Shown in pieces: positions 17,041 through 26,276 of a DNA stretch of 64,000 nucleotides. The notes under the pieces are model-generated. The model was given only the letters and a program-made list of their open reading frames with translations, made no database searches and was not told the DNA's origin. Positions within the stretch are counted from its first letter, which is position 1. Each line of letters opens with the position of its first letter. The DNA comes from an uncultured Eubacteriales bacterium (GTDB taxonomy: Bacteria > Bacillota > Clostridia > Oscillospirales > Acutalibacteraceae): positions 4,763 to 68,762 of the forward strand of contig CAKSFK010000008.1 in NCBI GenBank assembly GCA_934454655.1, read 5' to 3'. The position numbers were made by a program, and so were the translations under genes.

Positions 17041-18027
17041 ATGGATTTAAAAGGAAAAAGCTTTTTAAAACTGCTCGATTTTTCCGCGGAGGAAATAGCC
17101 TGCCTTATCGATTTGGCGGCGGAGCTTAAATACAAAAAGAAAAACGGCATACCGCACACGCTGTGCGGCGGCAAAAACATTGCGCTTATTTTTGAGAAAA
17201 CAAGCACAAGAACCCGCTGCAGCTTTGAGGTTGCGGCGCACGACCTCGGAATGGGGGTAACATACCTTGACCCCGCAGGTTCGCAGATAGGCAAAAAGGA
17301 AAGCATTGCCGACACCGCAAGGGTATTAGGCAGAATGTTTGACGGCATTGAATACCGCGGCTACGGACAGGAAATTGCGGAGGAGCTGTCAAAATACGCG
17401 GGCGTACCCGTTTGGAACGGGCTTACAAACGAATTTCACCCCACTCAGATTTTAGCCGATTTTCTTACAATCAAGGAGCATTTGGGAAAGCTTAAGGGCG
17501 TAAACTTTGTCTATATGGGTGACGCGCGCTACAATATGGGCAATTCGCTTATGGTGGGGTGCGCTAAAATGGGGCTTAATTTCACCGCCTGCGCGCCCGA
17601 AAGCTATTTCCCCGACAAGGCGCTTATAAACACCTGTAAAGAAATTGCAAAGATAAGCGGCGCCGAACTGAAGTTTGAAACCGACCCCTTAAAAGCCACG
17701 AAAAACGCCGACGTCATCTACACCGACGTTTGGGTATCTATGGGCGAGCCGACCGAAGTTTGGGAAGAGCGCATACGCGCGCTTTCCCCCTATCAGGTAA
17801 ACGAAAAAATAATGGCAAACGCTGAAAAAACGGCAATATTTATGCACTGCCTGCCCGCTTTCCACGATCATAAGACGGGCATCGGCAAAGAAATGGGCGA
17901 AAAGTTTAATATGCCCGCCTTTGAAGTGACCGACGGCGTGTTTGAGTCGCCGCAGTCGGTTGTATTTGACGAGGCTGAAAACCGTATGCACACAATAAAA
18001 GCCGTTATGGCGGCAACTCTGGGTTAA
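17041..18027 (+). CDS. argF: Ornithine carbamoyltransferase
   Basis: Makes citrulline from ornithine and carbamoyl phosphate. 328 aa. Carbamoyl-phosphate binding is through KTSTRTRCSFE and HPTQ, ornithine binding is around SMGE, and the catalytic Cys motif is HCLPAFHD. It is placed directly before carAB, which supply its carbamoyl phosphate. It could in principle serve catabolism, but the biosynthetic neighbours make the anabolic role far more likely. Confidence 0.96.
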   Translation: MDLKGKSFLKLLDFSAEEIACLIDLAAELKYKKKNGIPHTLCGGKNIALIFEKTSTRTRCSFEVAAHDLGMGVTYLDPAGSQIGKKESIADTARVLGRMFDGIEYRGYGQEIAEELSKYAGVPVWNGLTNEFHPTQILADFLTIKEHLGKLKGVNFVYMGDARYNMGNSLMVGCAKMGLNFTACAPESYFPDKALINTCKEIAKISGAELKFETDPLKATKNADVIYTDVWVSMGEPTEVWEERIRALSPYQVNEKIMANAEKTAIFMHCLPAFHDHKTGIGKEMGEKFNMPAFEVTDGVFESPQSVVFDEAENRMHTIKAVMAATLG

Positions 18028-18031
18028 AAAA

Positions 18032-19081
18032 ATGAAAAGATATTTAATTTTAGAGGACGGAACTGTTTTTGAGGGCAAGGCGTTCGGCGCGGACGCGCCT
18101 GCCGTGGGCGAGCTGGTTTTTACAACGGGAATGTGCGGATACATTGAAACCCTTACCGATGAAAGCTATTTCGGTCAGATAGTTCTGCAAACCTTTCCGC
18201 TTATAGGCAATTACGGCATTATTGAAGAGGATTTTGAGGGCGAGTGCTCCATAAAGGCATATGCCGTGCGCGAGCTATGCAGTGACCCCTCAAATTTCCG
18301 CTGCCGAAAAACGCTTGACACATTTTTAAAAGAAAAGGGTATACCCGGCATTTGCGGAATAGACACAAGAGCGGTTACAAAAAGAATACGCGAAAAAGGC
18401 GTTATGAATGCCGCCGTGGCGGACGAAATTCCCGACGATTTCGGATTTATTAAAAATTATAAAATTGAAAACGCGGTTGAAAGCGTCACCTGTAAAAAAA
18501 GCACGGTTTATAACGAAAGCGGAAAATACCACGCCGTGCTTATTGACTACGGCGCAAAGCGCAACATTATAAGGGAGCTTGTAAAGCGCGGCTGTAAAGT
18601 TACCGTTTTGCCCGCCGATACCCCTGCTGAGGATATTTTAAAATTAAATCCCGACGGCGTTATGCTCTCAAACGGACCGGGCGACCCTGCGGAAAACACC
18701 TACCAAATAAACGAAATTAAAAAGCTTGCGGGCAATGTTCCGATATTCGGCATATGCCTCGGTCATCAGCTTTTAAGCCTTGCCTTGGGCGCCCGTACCG
18801 AAAAGCTTAAATACGGCCACCGCGGCGTTAACCAGCCCGTAAAGGAGGTAAACGGCGCGCGCACCTATATTACAAGCCAAAACCATGGCTATGCGGTGGT
18901 GTCGGAAAGTGTTAAAAACGGTGAGATCAGCTTTATTAACGCAAACGACGGCACCTGCGAGGGCATAAACTACCCCGATATTAAGGCGTTTTCGGTGCAG
19001 TTCCACCCCGAGGCGTGTTCGGGTCCGCACGATACGGCTTTTTTGTTCGAACGCTTTATAAAGCTTATGGAGGAAAAATAA
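18032..19081 (+). CDS. carA: Carbamoyl-phosphate synthase small (glutaminase) subunit
   Basis: Releases ammonia from glutamine for CarB. 349 aa. The N-terminal CarA domain starts RYLILEDGTVFEGKAFGA. The class I amidotransferase domain has nucleophile Cys242 in FGICLGHQLL and the His/Glu pair in QFHPEA. It lies 4 bp after argF and immediately before carB. Location in the arginine operon suggests an arginine-responsive enzyme rather than the pyrimidine one. Confidence 0.96.
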   Translation: MKRYLILEDGTVFEGKAFGADAPAVGELVFTTGMCGYIETLTDESYFGQIVLQTFPLIGNYGIIEEDFEGECSIKAYAVRELCSDPSNFRCRKTLDTFLKEKGIPGICGIDTRAVTKRIREKGVMNAAVADEIPDDFGFIKNYKIENAVESVTCKKSTVYNESGKYHAVLIDYGAKRNIIRELVKRGCKVTVLPADTPAEDILKLNPDGVMLSNGPGDPAENTYQINEIKKLAGNVPIFGICLGHQLLSLALGARTEKLKYGHRGVNQPVKEVNGARTYITSQNHGYAVVSESVKNGEISFINANDGTCEGINYPDIKAFSVQFHPEACSGPHDTAFLFERFIKLMEEK

Positions 19082-22000
19082 ATGCCGCTTGATACAAAAA
19101 TTAAAAAGGTAATGGTAATAGGCTCGGGGCCTATTGTTATAGGTCAGGCGGCGGAGTTTGACTATGCCGGCGCGCAGGCGTGCCGCGTTTTAAAGGACGC
19201 GGGCGTTAACGTTGTGCTTGTAAACTCCAACCCCGCCACAATAATGACCGATAAAGCCCTTGCGGACGAAATATATTTAGAGCCGCTTACCGAGGAAACG
19301 GTGAAACGCATTATTTTAAAGGAAAAGCCCGACAGTCTTTTAGCGTCTTTAGGCGGTCAGACGGGGCTTACTATTGCAATGCAGCTTGATAAAGAGGGCT
19401 TTCTGCAAAAAAACAACGTCCGCCTTATAGGCACCAACGCCGAAGCTATCGACAAAGCGGAGGACAGACAGCTGTTTAAGGAAACAATGGAAGAAATAGG
19501 CGAACCTACCGTTCCGTCGGACATTGCAAACGACGTTCCTTGTGCGCTTAGCATTGCCGATAAAATAGGCTACCCCGTTATTGTGCGACCCGCGTTTACT
19601 TTAGGGGGAGCTGGCGGCGGCGTTGCGAACACTGCCGAGGAGCTTAAAACAATAGCCAAAACGGGGCTTGATATGTCCCCCATTACCCAGATACTTGTTG
19701 AAAAATACATTTTCGGGTGGAAAGAAATTGAGTTTGAAACCATGCGCGACTCGGCAGGCGACGTTATTGCCGTTTGCAGTATGGAAAACTTTGACCCCGT
19801 AGGCATCCACACGGGCGACAGCATTGTTGTTGCCCCCGCTTTAACACTTTCCGATAAAGAGTACCAAATGCTCCGCAGTGCCGCACTTAATATTATAACC
19901 GCTCTCGGCATTGTGGGCGGCTGCAACTGCCAGTTTGCGCTCTCGCCCGACAGCTTTGACTACGCCGTAATTGAGGTTAACCCCCGCGTTTCGCGTTCTT
20001 CGGCGCTTGCCTCAAAGGCGACGGGCTACCCGATTGCGAAAATAACCACCAAAATAGCCCTCGGCTATACTCTTGACGAAATTACAAACGATATTACCGG
20101 CAAAACCTGCGCCTGCTTTGAGCCTGCGCTTGACTATGTAGTGGTGAAACTGCCGAAGTGGCCGTTTGAAAAGTTTGCGGGCTCGCCGCGCACCCTCGGC
20201 ACACAGATGAAAGCCACGGGCGAGGTTATGGCTATTGCCCAAAGCTTTGAAGAGGGCATTATGAAGGCGGTAAGGGGAGCGGAAATATCGCTTGATACCT
20301 TAAACGCCGCCCCGATTTCCGACAAACCCTTAAAAGAACGGCTTTATAATACCGACGACCGCCGTTTATTCACCGTGTTTGAAGCGCTTAAAAGCGGAAT
20401 TACGGTTGATGAAATACACGAAATTACACGAATAAATAAATTTTTCCTTTACAAGCTTTTAAATCTTGCAAATTTCGAAAATGAAATAAAGAACGGCATC
20501 ACCGAGGAACAATATTTTAAGGGCAAGCGTCTGGGCTATACCGATAAAGCTTTAAAAAGGCTTTCGGGCGCCGACGCACTGCCCGACTCTGCCGCCGTTT
20601 ACAAAACGGTTGACACCTGCGGCGCGGAATTTGACGCCATGACCCCGTATTTTTATTCCACCCGTGACAGTGAGTGCGAAGCGCGCGCCTTTAAGCGCTC
20701 GGGCAAGCCCGTTATTATGGTTCTCGGTTCCGGACCTATAAGAATAGGTCAGGGAATAGAGTTCGATTATTCCTCGGTTCACTGCGTATGGACGCTTAAA
20801 AATTTGGGCTATGACGTGGTTATTGTAAACAACAATCCCGAAACCGTTTCAACCGATTACGACACCGCCGACCGCCTTTACTTTGAGCCTTTATGTGAAG
20901 AGGATGTTATGAACATTATCAGGGTTGAAAAACCGGTGGGCGTTGTGGTGGCATTCGGCGGACAGACCGCAATTAAGCTTACAAAATTTTTAAACGGTAA
21001 CGGCATGAAAATTCTGGGCACCTCCGCCGAGGGAATAGACCTTGCCGAGGACCGCGAGCGGTTTGACGGTCTGCTTGAAAAAATCGGAATAAAGCGCCCG
21101 CGCGGTTTCGGCGTAAACACCGAAGAAGAGGCGTTAAACGCCGCCGAAGCTTTAGGTTATCCCGTGCTTCTGCGCCCCTCTTACGTTATAGGCGGACAGA
21201 ATATGAAGATAGTCCACAATGCGGACGAGGTGCGCGTTTATATGGAGCGCATTTTATCGGGCGGTATTTCAAACCCCGTGCTTGTTGATAAATATATGGC
21301 GGGCAAGGAGTTAGAGGTGGACGTTATATCCGACGGCAGGGACGTGCTTATTCCCGGCGTTATGCAGCACATTGAGCGCGCGGGCGTTCACAGCGGCGAC
21401 TCAATTGCCGTTTATCCGCCTTACAATATTGACGACAAAATGATGGGCAGAATAGGGGAATGTTCCGAAAAACTGGCACTGGCTCTCGGCACAAAGGGTC
21501 TTGTGAATATACAGTATCTTATATACAACAACGAGCTGTATGTTATAGAGGTCAACCCCCGCGCCTCGCGCACGGTGCCGTATATCAGCAAGGTAACGGG
21601 CGTTTCCATGGTGGACATTGCCTCGCGCGTGATGACGGGCGAAACGCTTAAAGAAATAGGCTGCGGCACGGGACTTCACAAAACTCCGCCGTATTTTGCG
21701 GTTAAGGTGCCTGTTTTCTCATTTGAAAAGCTAAGCGACGTTAACTCCTACTTAGGACCCGAAATGAAATCGACGGGCGAGGTTTTGGGGCTCGGCAAAA
21801 CCCTTAACGAGGCTTTGTTTAAAGGGCTTACCTCCGCCGGGCTTAAATGCCGCCCCGTTTCGGAGGAAAGCGGTACAGGCGTGCTTTTAAGCGTGGACAC
21901 CCACGACCAGCCCGAGGTTTTATCCCTTGCGAAAAAGCTGTACGACTTAAAATTTAAGCTCTACGCCACCCCCGAAACAGCCGAAACCGTAAGGACGCTC

Positions 22001-23113
22001 GGAATCGACGTAACCGAGGTTGACGGAATAAAGAAGGGTGACGACGCGTTCGGTCTGCTTGAAAACGGCGATATCGGCTATATAATCTACACGGGCGCTT
22101 TAATGGACTCAACGGTAGGCGACTACATCGCCCTGCACCGCCGCGCCTTGCAGCTTTCCGTTCCCTGCTTTACTTCGCTTGACACGGCAAACGCCTTGGC
22201 AGACATTATCGCAAGCCGCTATACCGAGCAGAACACCGAGCTTGTGGACATTAACAATATGCGAAAAAGCCGCCGTCCGCTTAAATTCGCAAAAATGCAG
22301 GGTACGGGCGACGACTATATTTTCATTGAAAATTTCGATAATTCCGTTTCCTGCCCCGAATCGCTTTGCGTAAGCCTTTGCGACCGCCACACGGGTATAG
22401 GCGGATTCGGCATTGTGCTTATTGAAAATTCAGCCGTGGCGGACGCCAAAATGCGGATATTCAATAAGGACGGAACAGAGGGCAAAATGGCGGGCAACTG
22501 CATACGCTGTGCCGCAAAATATCTTTACGATAACGGCTTTGTTTTGTCTGACAGCGTAACCATTGAAACCGCAAGCGGTGTTAAAAAGCTAAGGCTTTAT
22601 ACATCGGGCGGCAAGGTCACGTTTGTATCGGTTGATATGGGCAGGGCGGACTTTTCCGCAAAGGCGCTGCCCTCAACCGCCGACACGGACGAAATAGTCG
22701 GTTACCCCGCCGACATAGGCGGACGGCGGTATAATATCACCTGCGTTAACGTGGGCAATCCGCACTGTGTTGTTTTTTGCGATAACGTGGAAACCGCGGA
22801 TGTTGAAAGCATAGGTCCGCAGTTTGAAAACGCCGACCTGTTCCCCGAGCGCATAAATACCGAGTTTGTGCGGGTCGTTAATTCCAATATGCTTAAAATG
22901 CGGGTCTGGGAACGCGGCAACGGCGAAACCTCCGCCTGCGGCACGGGCGCCTGCGCGGCGGTTGCCGCCGCGGTTAAAAGCGGCAAATGCCGGGCGGGTG
23001 AGGATATAACCGTTAAAGTAAAGGGCGGCGACCTCACCGTGAATTACACAGAGGAGCGCATAATCTTAACCGGAAACGCGGTGCTTGTATATAACGGAGT
23101 AACGGAGTACTGA
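19082..23113 (+). CDS. carB: CarB fused to a DapF-like epimerase domain
   Basis: A 1343-aa fusion. Residues 1 to about 1058 are a complete carbamoyl-phosphate synthase large subunit: two ATP-grasp halves (GSGPIVIGQAAEFDYAG near the start, GSGPIRIGQGIEFDYS in the second) and the MGS-like regulatory end. From about residue 1066 the frame continues into a diaminopimelate-epimerase-like domain: KMQGTGDDYIF, GNPHCVV, ERGNGETSACGTGACA. The second catalytic Cys is kept (Cys1286), but the first, expected in CGNG, is Ala1137 in MAGNCIRC, with a Cys three residues on; the Asn of HGLGND is Asp1077. No stop codon separates the domains. Met1060 could be an internal start, though only a weak ribosome binding site precedes it. 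Epimerase activity is uncertain. Confidence 0.9.
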   Translation: MPLDTKIKKVMVIGSGPIVIGQAAEFDYAGAQACRVLKDAGVNVVLVNSNPATIMTDKALADEIYLEPLTEETVKRIILKEKPDSLLASLGGQTGLTIAMQLDKEGFLQKNNVRLIGTNAEAIDKAEDRQLFKETMEEIGEPTVPSDIANDVPCALSIADKIGYPVIVRPAFTLGGAGGGVANTAEELKTIAKTGLDMSPITQILVEKYIFGWKEIEFETMRDSAGDVIAVCSMENFDPVGIHTGDSIVVAPALTLSDKEYQMLRSAALNIITALGIVGGCNCQFALSPDSFDYAVIEVNPRVSRSSALASKATGYPIAKITTKIALGYTLDEITNDITGKTCACFEPALDYVVVKLPKWPFEKFAGSPRTLGTQMKATGEVMAIAQSFEEGIMKAVRGAEISLDTLNAAPISDKPLKERLYNTDDRRLFTVFEALKSGITVDEIHEITRINKFFLYKLLNLANFENEIKNGITEEQYFKGKRLGYTDKALKRLSGADALPDSAAVYKTVDTCGAEFDAMTPYFYSTRDSECEARAFKRSGKPVIMVLGSGPIRIGQGIEFDYSSVHCVWTLKNLGYDVVIVNNNPETVSTDYDTADRLYFEPLCEEDVMNIIRVEKPVGVVVAFGGQTAIKLTKFLNGNGMKILGTSAEGIDLAEDRERFDGLLEKIGIKRPRGFGVNTEEEALNAAEALGYPVLLRPSYVIGGQNMKIVHNADEVRVYMERILSGGISNPVLVDKYMAGKELEVDVISDGRDVLIPGVMQHIERAGVHSGDSIAVYPPYNIDDKMMGRIGECSEKLALALGTKGLVNIQYLIYNNELYVIEVNPRASRTVPYISKVTGVSMVDIASRVMTGETLKEIGCGTGLHKTPPYFAVKVPVFSFEKLSDVNSYLGPEMKSTGEVLGLGKTLNEALFKGLTSAGLKCRPVSEESGTGVLLSVDTHDQPEVLSLAKKLYDLKFKLYATPETAETVRTLGIDVTEVDGIKKGDDAFGLLENGDIGYIIYTGALMDSTVGDYIALHRRALQLSVPCFTSLDTANALADIIASRYTEQNTELVDINNMRKSRRPLKFAKMQGTGDDYIFIENFDNSVSCPESLCVSLCDRHTGIGGFGIVLIENSAVADAKMRIFNKDGTEGKMAGNCIRCAAKYLYDNGFVLSDSVTIETASGVKKLRLYTSGGKVTFVSVDMGRADFSAKALPSTADTDEIVGYPADIGGRRYNITCVNVGNPHCVVFCDNVETADVESIGPQFENADLFPERINTEFVRVVNSNMLKMRVWERGNGETSACGTGACAAVAAAVKSGKCRAGEDITVKVKGGDLTVNYTEERIILTGNAVLVYNGVTEY

Positions 23114-23190
23114 GCTTTAAGCTTTGCCCGAATTTCCCCCCATTTCCCCCCATTCTTCCACTGCCATTTCTGAAATATTAAATTTTTTCT

Positions 23191-23322
23191 GCGCTCCTGC
23201 CGCGCAGGCACCCCATTTCTGTCCGTACAGAAATGGGGAAAAGAACCGCCGGACACCCTGCAGATCGGGTTTCTGGACCTTCCTAAACTGCCAAAGGGAC
23301 TACCCGTCCCTTTGGAAACCCT
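23191..23322. repeat. Dispersed palindrome-rich repeat, family B (copy 1)
   Basis: About 132 bp that recur in inverted orientation at 40908-41037 with few differences. Inside are a hairpin around CCCCATTTCTGTCC and one around AAAGGGAC. No coding function is seen. It fills most of the gap between carB and pckA. Confidence 0.8.
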
Positions 23323-23360
23323 TTGCACGAAATCCACTTACGAGAATAAAGATAAAAACA

Positions 23361-23396
23361 CCCCGCGGAATTTTAATTCCGCGGGGTTCGCTTTTT
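23361..23396. terminator. Bidirectional terminator between carB and pckA
   Basis: A 12-bp perfect stem CCCCGCGGAATT (23361-23372) pairs with 23375-23386. CTTTTT follows on the plus strand, and GTTTTT follows on the minus strand, so it can end both the arginine operon and pckA. Confidence 0.85.
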
Positions 23397-23398
23397 AA

Positions 23399-25183
23399 TT
23401 ACATTTCAGCAAGGTTTGCTTTAAGATTTTCAAGCTGTTCGCGAAGCTCTTTCGGAAGCTTATCGCCGAACTTCTTGTAATGCTCTTCAATCTCGGCGGC
23501 CTCTTTCTCCCAAACGCCCTTGTCTACCTTAAGAATGCTCTTTAAGGTATCCATATCCATATCAAGGTCGGTAAGGTCAATATCCTCCGGCTTCGGAACA
23601 TAACCGATTGCGGTTTCGGTGGCATCCGCCTTGCCCTCGCAGCGGTCGATTATCCAGTTGAGGACGCGCATATTGTCGCCGAATCCCGGCCATACAAAGT
23701 TGCCGTTATCGTCGGTACGGAACCAGTTAACATTGAATATCTTAGGTGCTTTATCGCCAAGCTTAACGCCCATATCAAGCCAGTGCCTGAAGTAGTCGCC
23801 CATATTGTATCCGCAGAACGGAAGCATAGCCATCGGGTCGCGGCGGACAACGCCTACGGCACCGGCTGCAGCCGCTGTGGTTTCGGATGCCATTGTTGAG
23901 CCTACGAACACGCCGTTTACCCAATCCTTCGACTGGTATACAAGCGGAGCGCACTTAGCGCGGCGGCCGCCGAATATAATAGCGGAAATCGGAACGCCGT
24001 TGCCCTTATCGAACTCATCCGAAATGCAGGGGCAGTTCTTTGCCGGAGCCGTAAATCTGGAGTTCGGGTGAGCGGCATAAGTGCTCTTATCAGCCTTGTT
24101 GAACTTTGAAGCGTCCCAACGGTTGCCCTTCCAGTCAATACAGTTCTGCGGCAGGTCTTTGTTAAGACCCTCCCACCAAACGGTGTTGTCGTCAAGATTA
24201 AGCGCAACGTTTGTGAATATTGTATTCTTCTTTGTGCTTTCAAGCGCATTGAAGTTTGAATGAGCGTTTGTACCGGGCGCAACGCCGAAGAAACCGTTTT
24301 CGGGGTTTATGGCGTAAAGACGTCCGTCCTCGCCTATCTTCATCCAGGAAATATCGTCGCCGACGGTCCATATCTTATAGCCCTTATCGCGCAGATATTT
24401 CGGCGGAATAAGCATTGCAAGGTTTGTTTTACCGCAGGCAGACGGGAAAGCGGCGGCAACATATTTAATCTCGCCCTTGGGGTTCTGGAGTCCCAAAATA
24501 AGCATATGCTCAGCCATCCAGCCCTCTTTCCAGCCCTGGTAAGAAGCTATGCGGAGCGCAAAGCACTTTTTGCCCAGAAGAACGTTTCCGCCGTAAGCCG
24601 AGTTGACCGAGATAATGGTGTTATCCTCGGGGAACTGGCAGATGTAGCGCTTCTCGGGGTCGATATCGCAGGAAGCGTGAAGTCCGCGAACCCAGTCGTT
24701 AGAGTCGCCCAGAACATCAAGAACCTTCTGACCGACGCGGGTCATAATAGCCATATTGAGTACAACATACTTAGAGTCTGTTACCTCAATGCCCACCTTT
24801 GCAAGCGGAGAGCCTATCGGTCCCATAGAGAACGGGATTATATACATTGTTCTGCCCTTATAAGAGCCGCGCGCAATGTCATAAAGCTTTTTATACATTT
24901 CCTCAGGGTCGCACCAGTTGTTGGTGGGTCCTGCGTTTTCCTTTGTCTTTGAGCAGATGAAGGTTCTGTCCTCAACGCGGGCAACGTCGTTCGGGCGTGT
25001 CCTGTGAAGATAACAGCCCGGGAGCTTTTCCTCGTTAAGTTTTATCATCTCGCCGCTTTCAACAGCCTCTTTGCGGATGGCATCAAGCTGTTCCTCACTG
25101 CCGTCAATCCAAACTACCTTTTCGGGGCTTACAAGCTCTTTAACCTTGTCAAGCCACTCAAGAACCGTTTTATTATTGGTCAT
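23399..25183 (-). CDS. pckA: Phosphoenolpyruvate carboxykinase (GTP)
   Basis: Interconverts oxaloacetate and phosphoenolpyruvate with GTP/GDP. 594 aa, the size of the GTP-dependent class. The nucleotide loop is FPSACGKTNLAM (Cys250), and IPFSMGPIGSPLAK and TVGDDISWMK are GTP-class landmarks, unlike the shorter ATP enzyme. In fermenting gut anaerobes it often works in the carboxylating direction toward succinate or for anaplerosis; direction here is not visible. It is monocistronic, with its own promoter and a shared terminator. Confidence 0.96.
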   Translation of the reverse strand: MTNNKTVLEWLDKVKELVSPEKVVWIDGSEEQLDAIRKEAVESGEMIKLNEEKLPGCYLHRTRPNDVARVEDRTFICSKTKENAGPTNNWCDPEEMYKKLYDIARGSYKGRTMYIIPFSMGPIGSPLAKVGIEVTDSKYVVLNMAIMTRVGQKVLDVLGDSNDWVRGLHASCDIDPEKRYICQFPEDNTIISVNSAYGGNVLLGKKCFALRIASYQGWKEGWMAEHMLILGLQNPKGEIKYVAAAFPSACGKTNLAMLIPPKYLRDKGYKIWTVGDDISWMKIGEDGRLYAINPENGFFGVAPGTNAHSNFNALESTKKNTIFTNVALNLDDNTVWWEGLNKDLPQNCIDWKGNRWDASKFNKADKSTYAAHPNSRFTAPAKNCPCISDEFDKGNGVPISAIIFGGRRAKCAPLVYQSKDWVNGVFVGSTMASETTAAAAGAVGVVRRDPMAMLPFCGYNMGDYFRHWLDMGVKLGDKAPKIFNVNWFRTDDNGNFVWPGFGDNMRVLNWIIDRCEGKADATETAIGYVPKPEDIDLTDLDMDMDTLKSILKVDKGVWEKEAAEIEEHYKKFGDKLPKELREQLENLKANLAEM

Positions 25184-25218
25184 AATGAGTTCCCCTTTTA
25201 AAATTTATTTCTTTGTGT

Positions 25219-25247
25219 ATTATAATCCATTGAACCCTTAAATTCAA
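25219..25247 (-). promoter_or_regulatory. Sigma-A promoter of pckA
   Basis: Minus strand -35 TTGAAT (25242-25247) and -10 TATAAT (25219-25224) with a 17-bp spacer, about 35 bp before the start codon. Confidence 0.75.
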
Positions 25248-25274
25248 CAGAAAAAGAAGAAAATTCACAATTCT

Positions 25275-26276
25275 TTAACCTTTTTTTGCGTCAAACTCCA
25301 TATTTGCGAAAATTTTTTCCATTCTGCCGTCGGGAAAGCGGTCATCAAAGAATTTATCCGCCGCGGAGTGCGCCGGTTTGTTTTCCTCACGTTCCGACCA
25401 GCGCCACACCGCGCCGAGGCTCATAATCGCGTTAAAAGCCATAAACACGGTAAGCGATATTGTTATTATTCTGCCCGCCTTGTTGGGTATTTTAAGTATA
25501 GCGGAGGCAACGCGCGGGTAAATGCTCTTTATCCACATAACGCCGAGGAGTCCCCAGAATACCGAGTACAAAAGGCATATTCTGCCGTTTATGTTTAGCG
25601 GCACGTTGCTGTAATCCCACGAAGTGGAGCCGAACAGCTTTTCCTGCGCCCAGGAAAGCAGATATTCAACCGCGCTGCCGACAATCATTCCGCCGAAAAA
25701 CGAAATTGCCGAACTGCGATTTCTGTAACGATAAAGTATAAGCGTAAGCGCCGTGGCGCCCACCCCGTAGAGCAGGTTAAAGGGTCCGTAAACCAGACCT
25801 GCGCGGCTTTCAAAGTAACCGTGGCGGATAAAGCACCACAGCATCTCGATAATAACGCCGGCAAAGCTGCCCGAAATGAGGATAAGCGCAATCTTGTAGA
25901 AATTCACACCTGCCGCAAAATTTTTAACCTGTTTTTCCTCAAGGTCAATAACCGAGTTTGCCGGCGCGCGGTGAATAAGTTTGCCTCCGCTCTGGCTCAC
26001 CCTGCCCTCTTTAAGCCTTGTGTGCAGTTCGTCCGCCCTGTCAAGCGACTGCCTTTGCACACGCCGCAGGTACATTGCGGTGTTTTCAAGCTCGCGAACC
26101 TCACCCTCAACCTCGTCCGACAGTGCCTTTTTCTCTTCGTCCGTCATTTCGCTCTGGCGCGCCAGACGCTCGTAAAGCTCGGAATATTTTGCTTCGTCGC
26201 GCTCGGAATGTTCCGCCAGTGCACGCGCCTCCGCCTCAAGGGTTTTGTTGTCCTCTGCCAAAACGATGTTTTCCAT
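25275..26276 (-). CDS. CmpB-like putative ABC transporter membrane protein with N-terminal coiled coil
   Basis: A 333-aa protein. Residues 1-105 are charged and helical with heptad-like spacing (coiled coil likely). From about 125 on there are several membrane segments with family features GVIIEMLWCFIRHGYFESR, GLVYGPFNLLYGVG and the SWDYSNVPLNINGRICLLYS segment (shown in part here) of the putative type IV ABC transporter (CmpB) family. The family's function is unknown. Its ATG overlaps the stop of the upstream permease by 1 base, so it is the last gene of the nucleoside transporter operon. Confidence 0.8.
   Translation of the reverse strand: MENIVLAEDNKTLEAEARALAEHSERDEAKYSELYERLARQSEMTDEEKKALSDEVEGEVRELENTAMYLRRVQRQSLDRADELHTRLKEGRVSQSGGKLIHRAPANSVIDLEEKQVKNFAAGVNFYKIALILISGSFAGVIIEMLWCFIRHGYFESRAGLVYGPFNLLYGVGATALTLILYRYRNRSSAISFFGGMIVGSAVEYLLSWAQEKLFGSTSWDYSNVPLNINGRICLLYSVFWGLLGVMWIKSIYPRVASAILKIPNKAGRIITISLTVFMAFNAIMSLGAVWRWSEREENKPAHSAADKFFDDRFPDGRMEKIFANMEFDAKKG

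Noticed and set aside
24260..24952. A 230-codon frame opposite pckA
   Set aside because: It is antisense to a strongly conserved enzyme gene, has no family features and no ribosome binding site; a codon-usage shadow.
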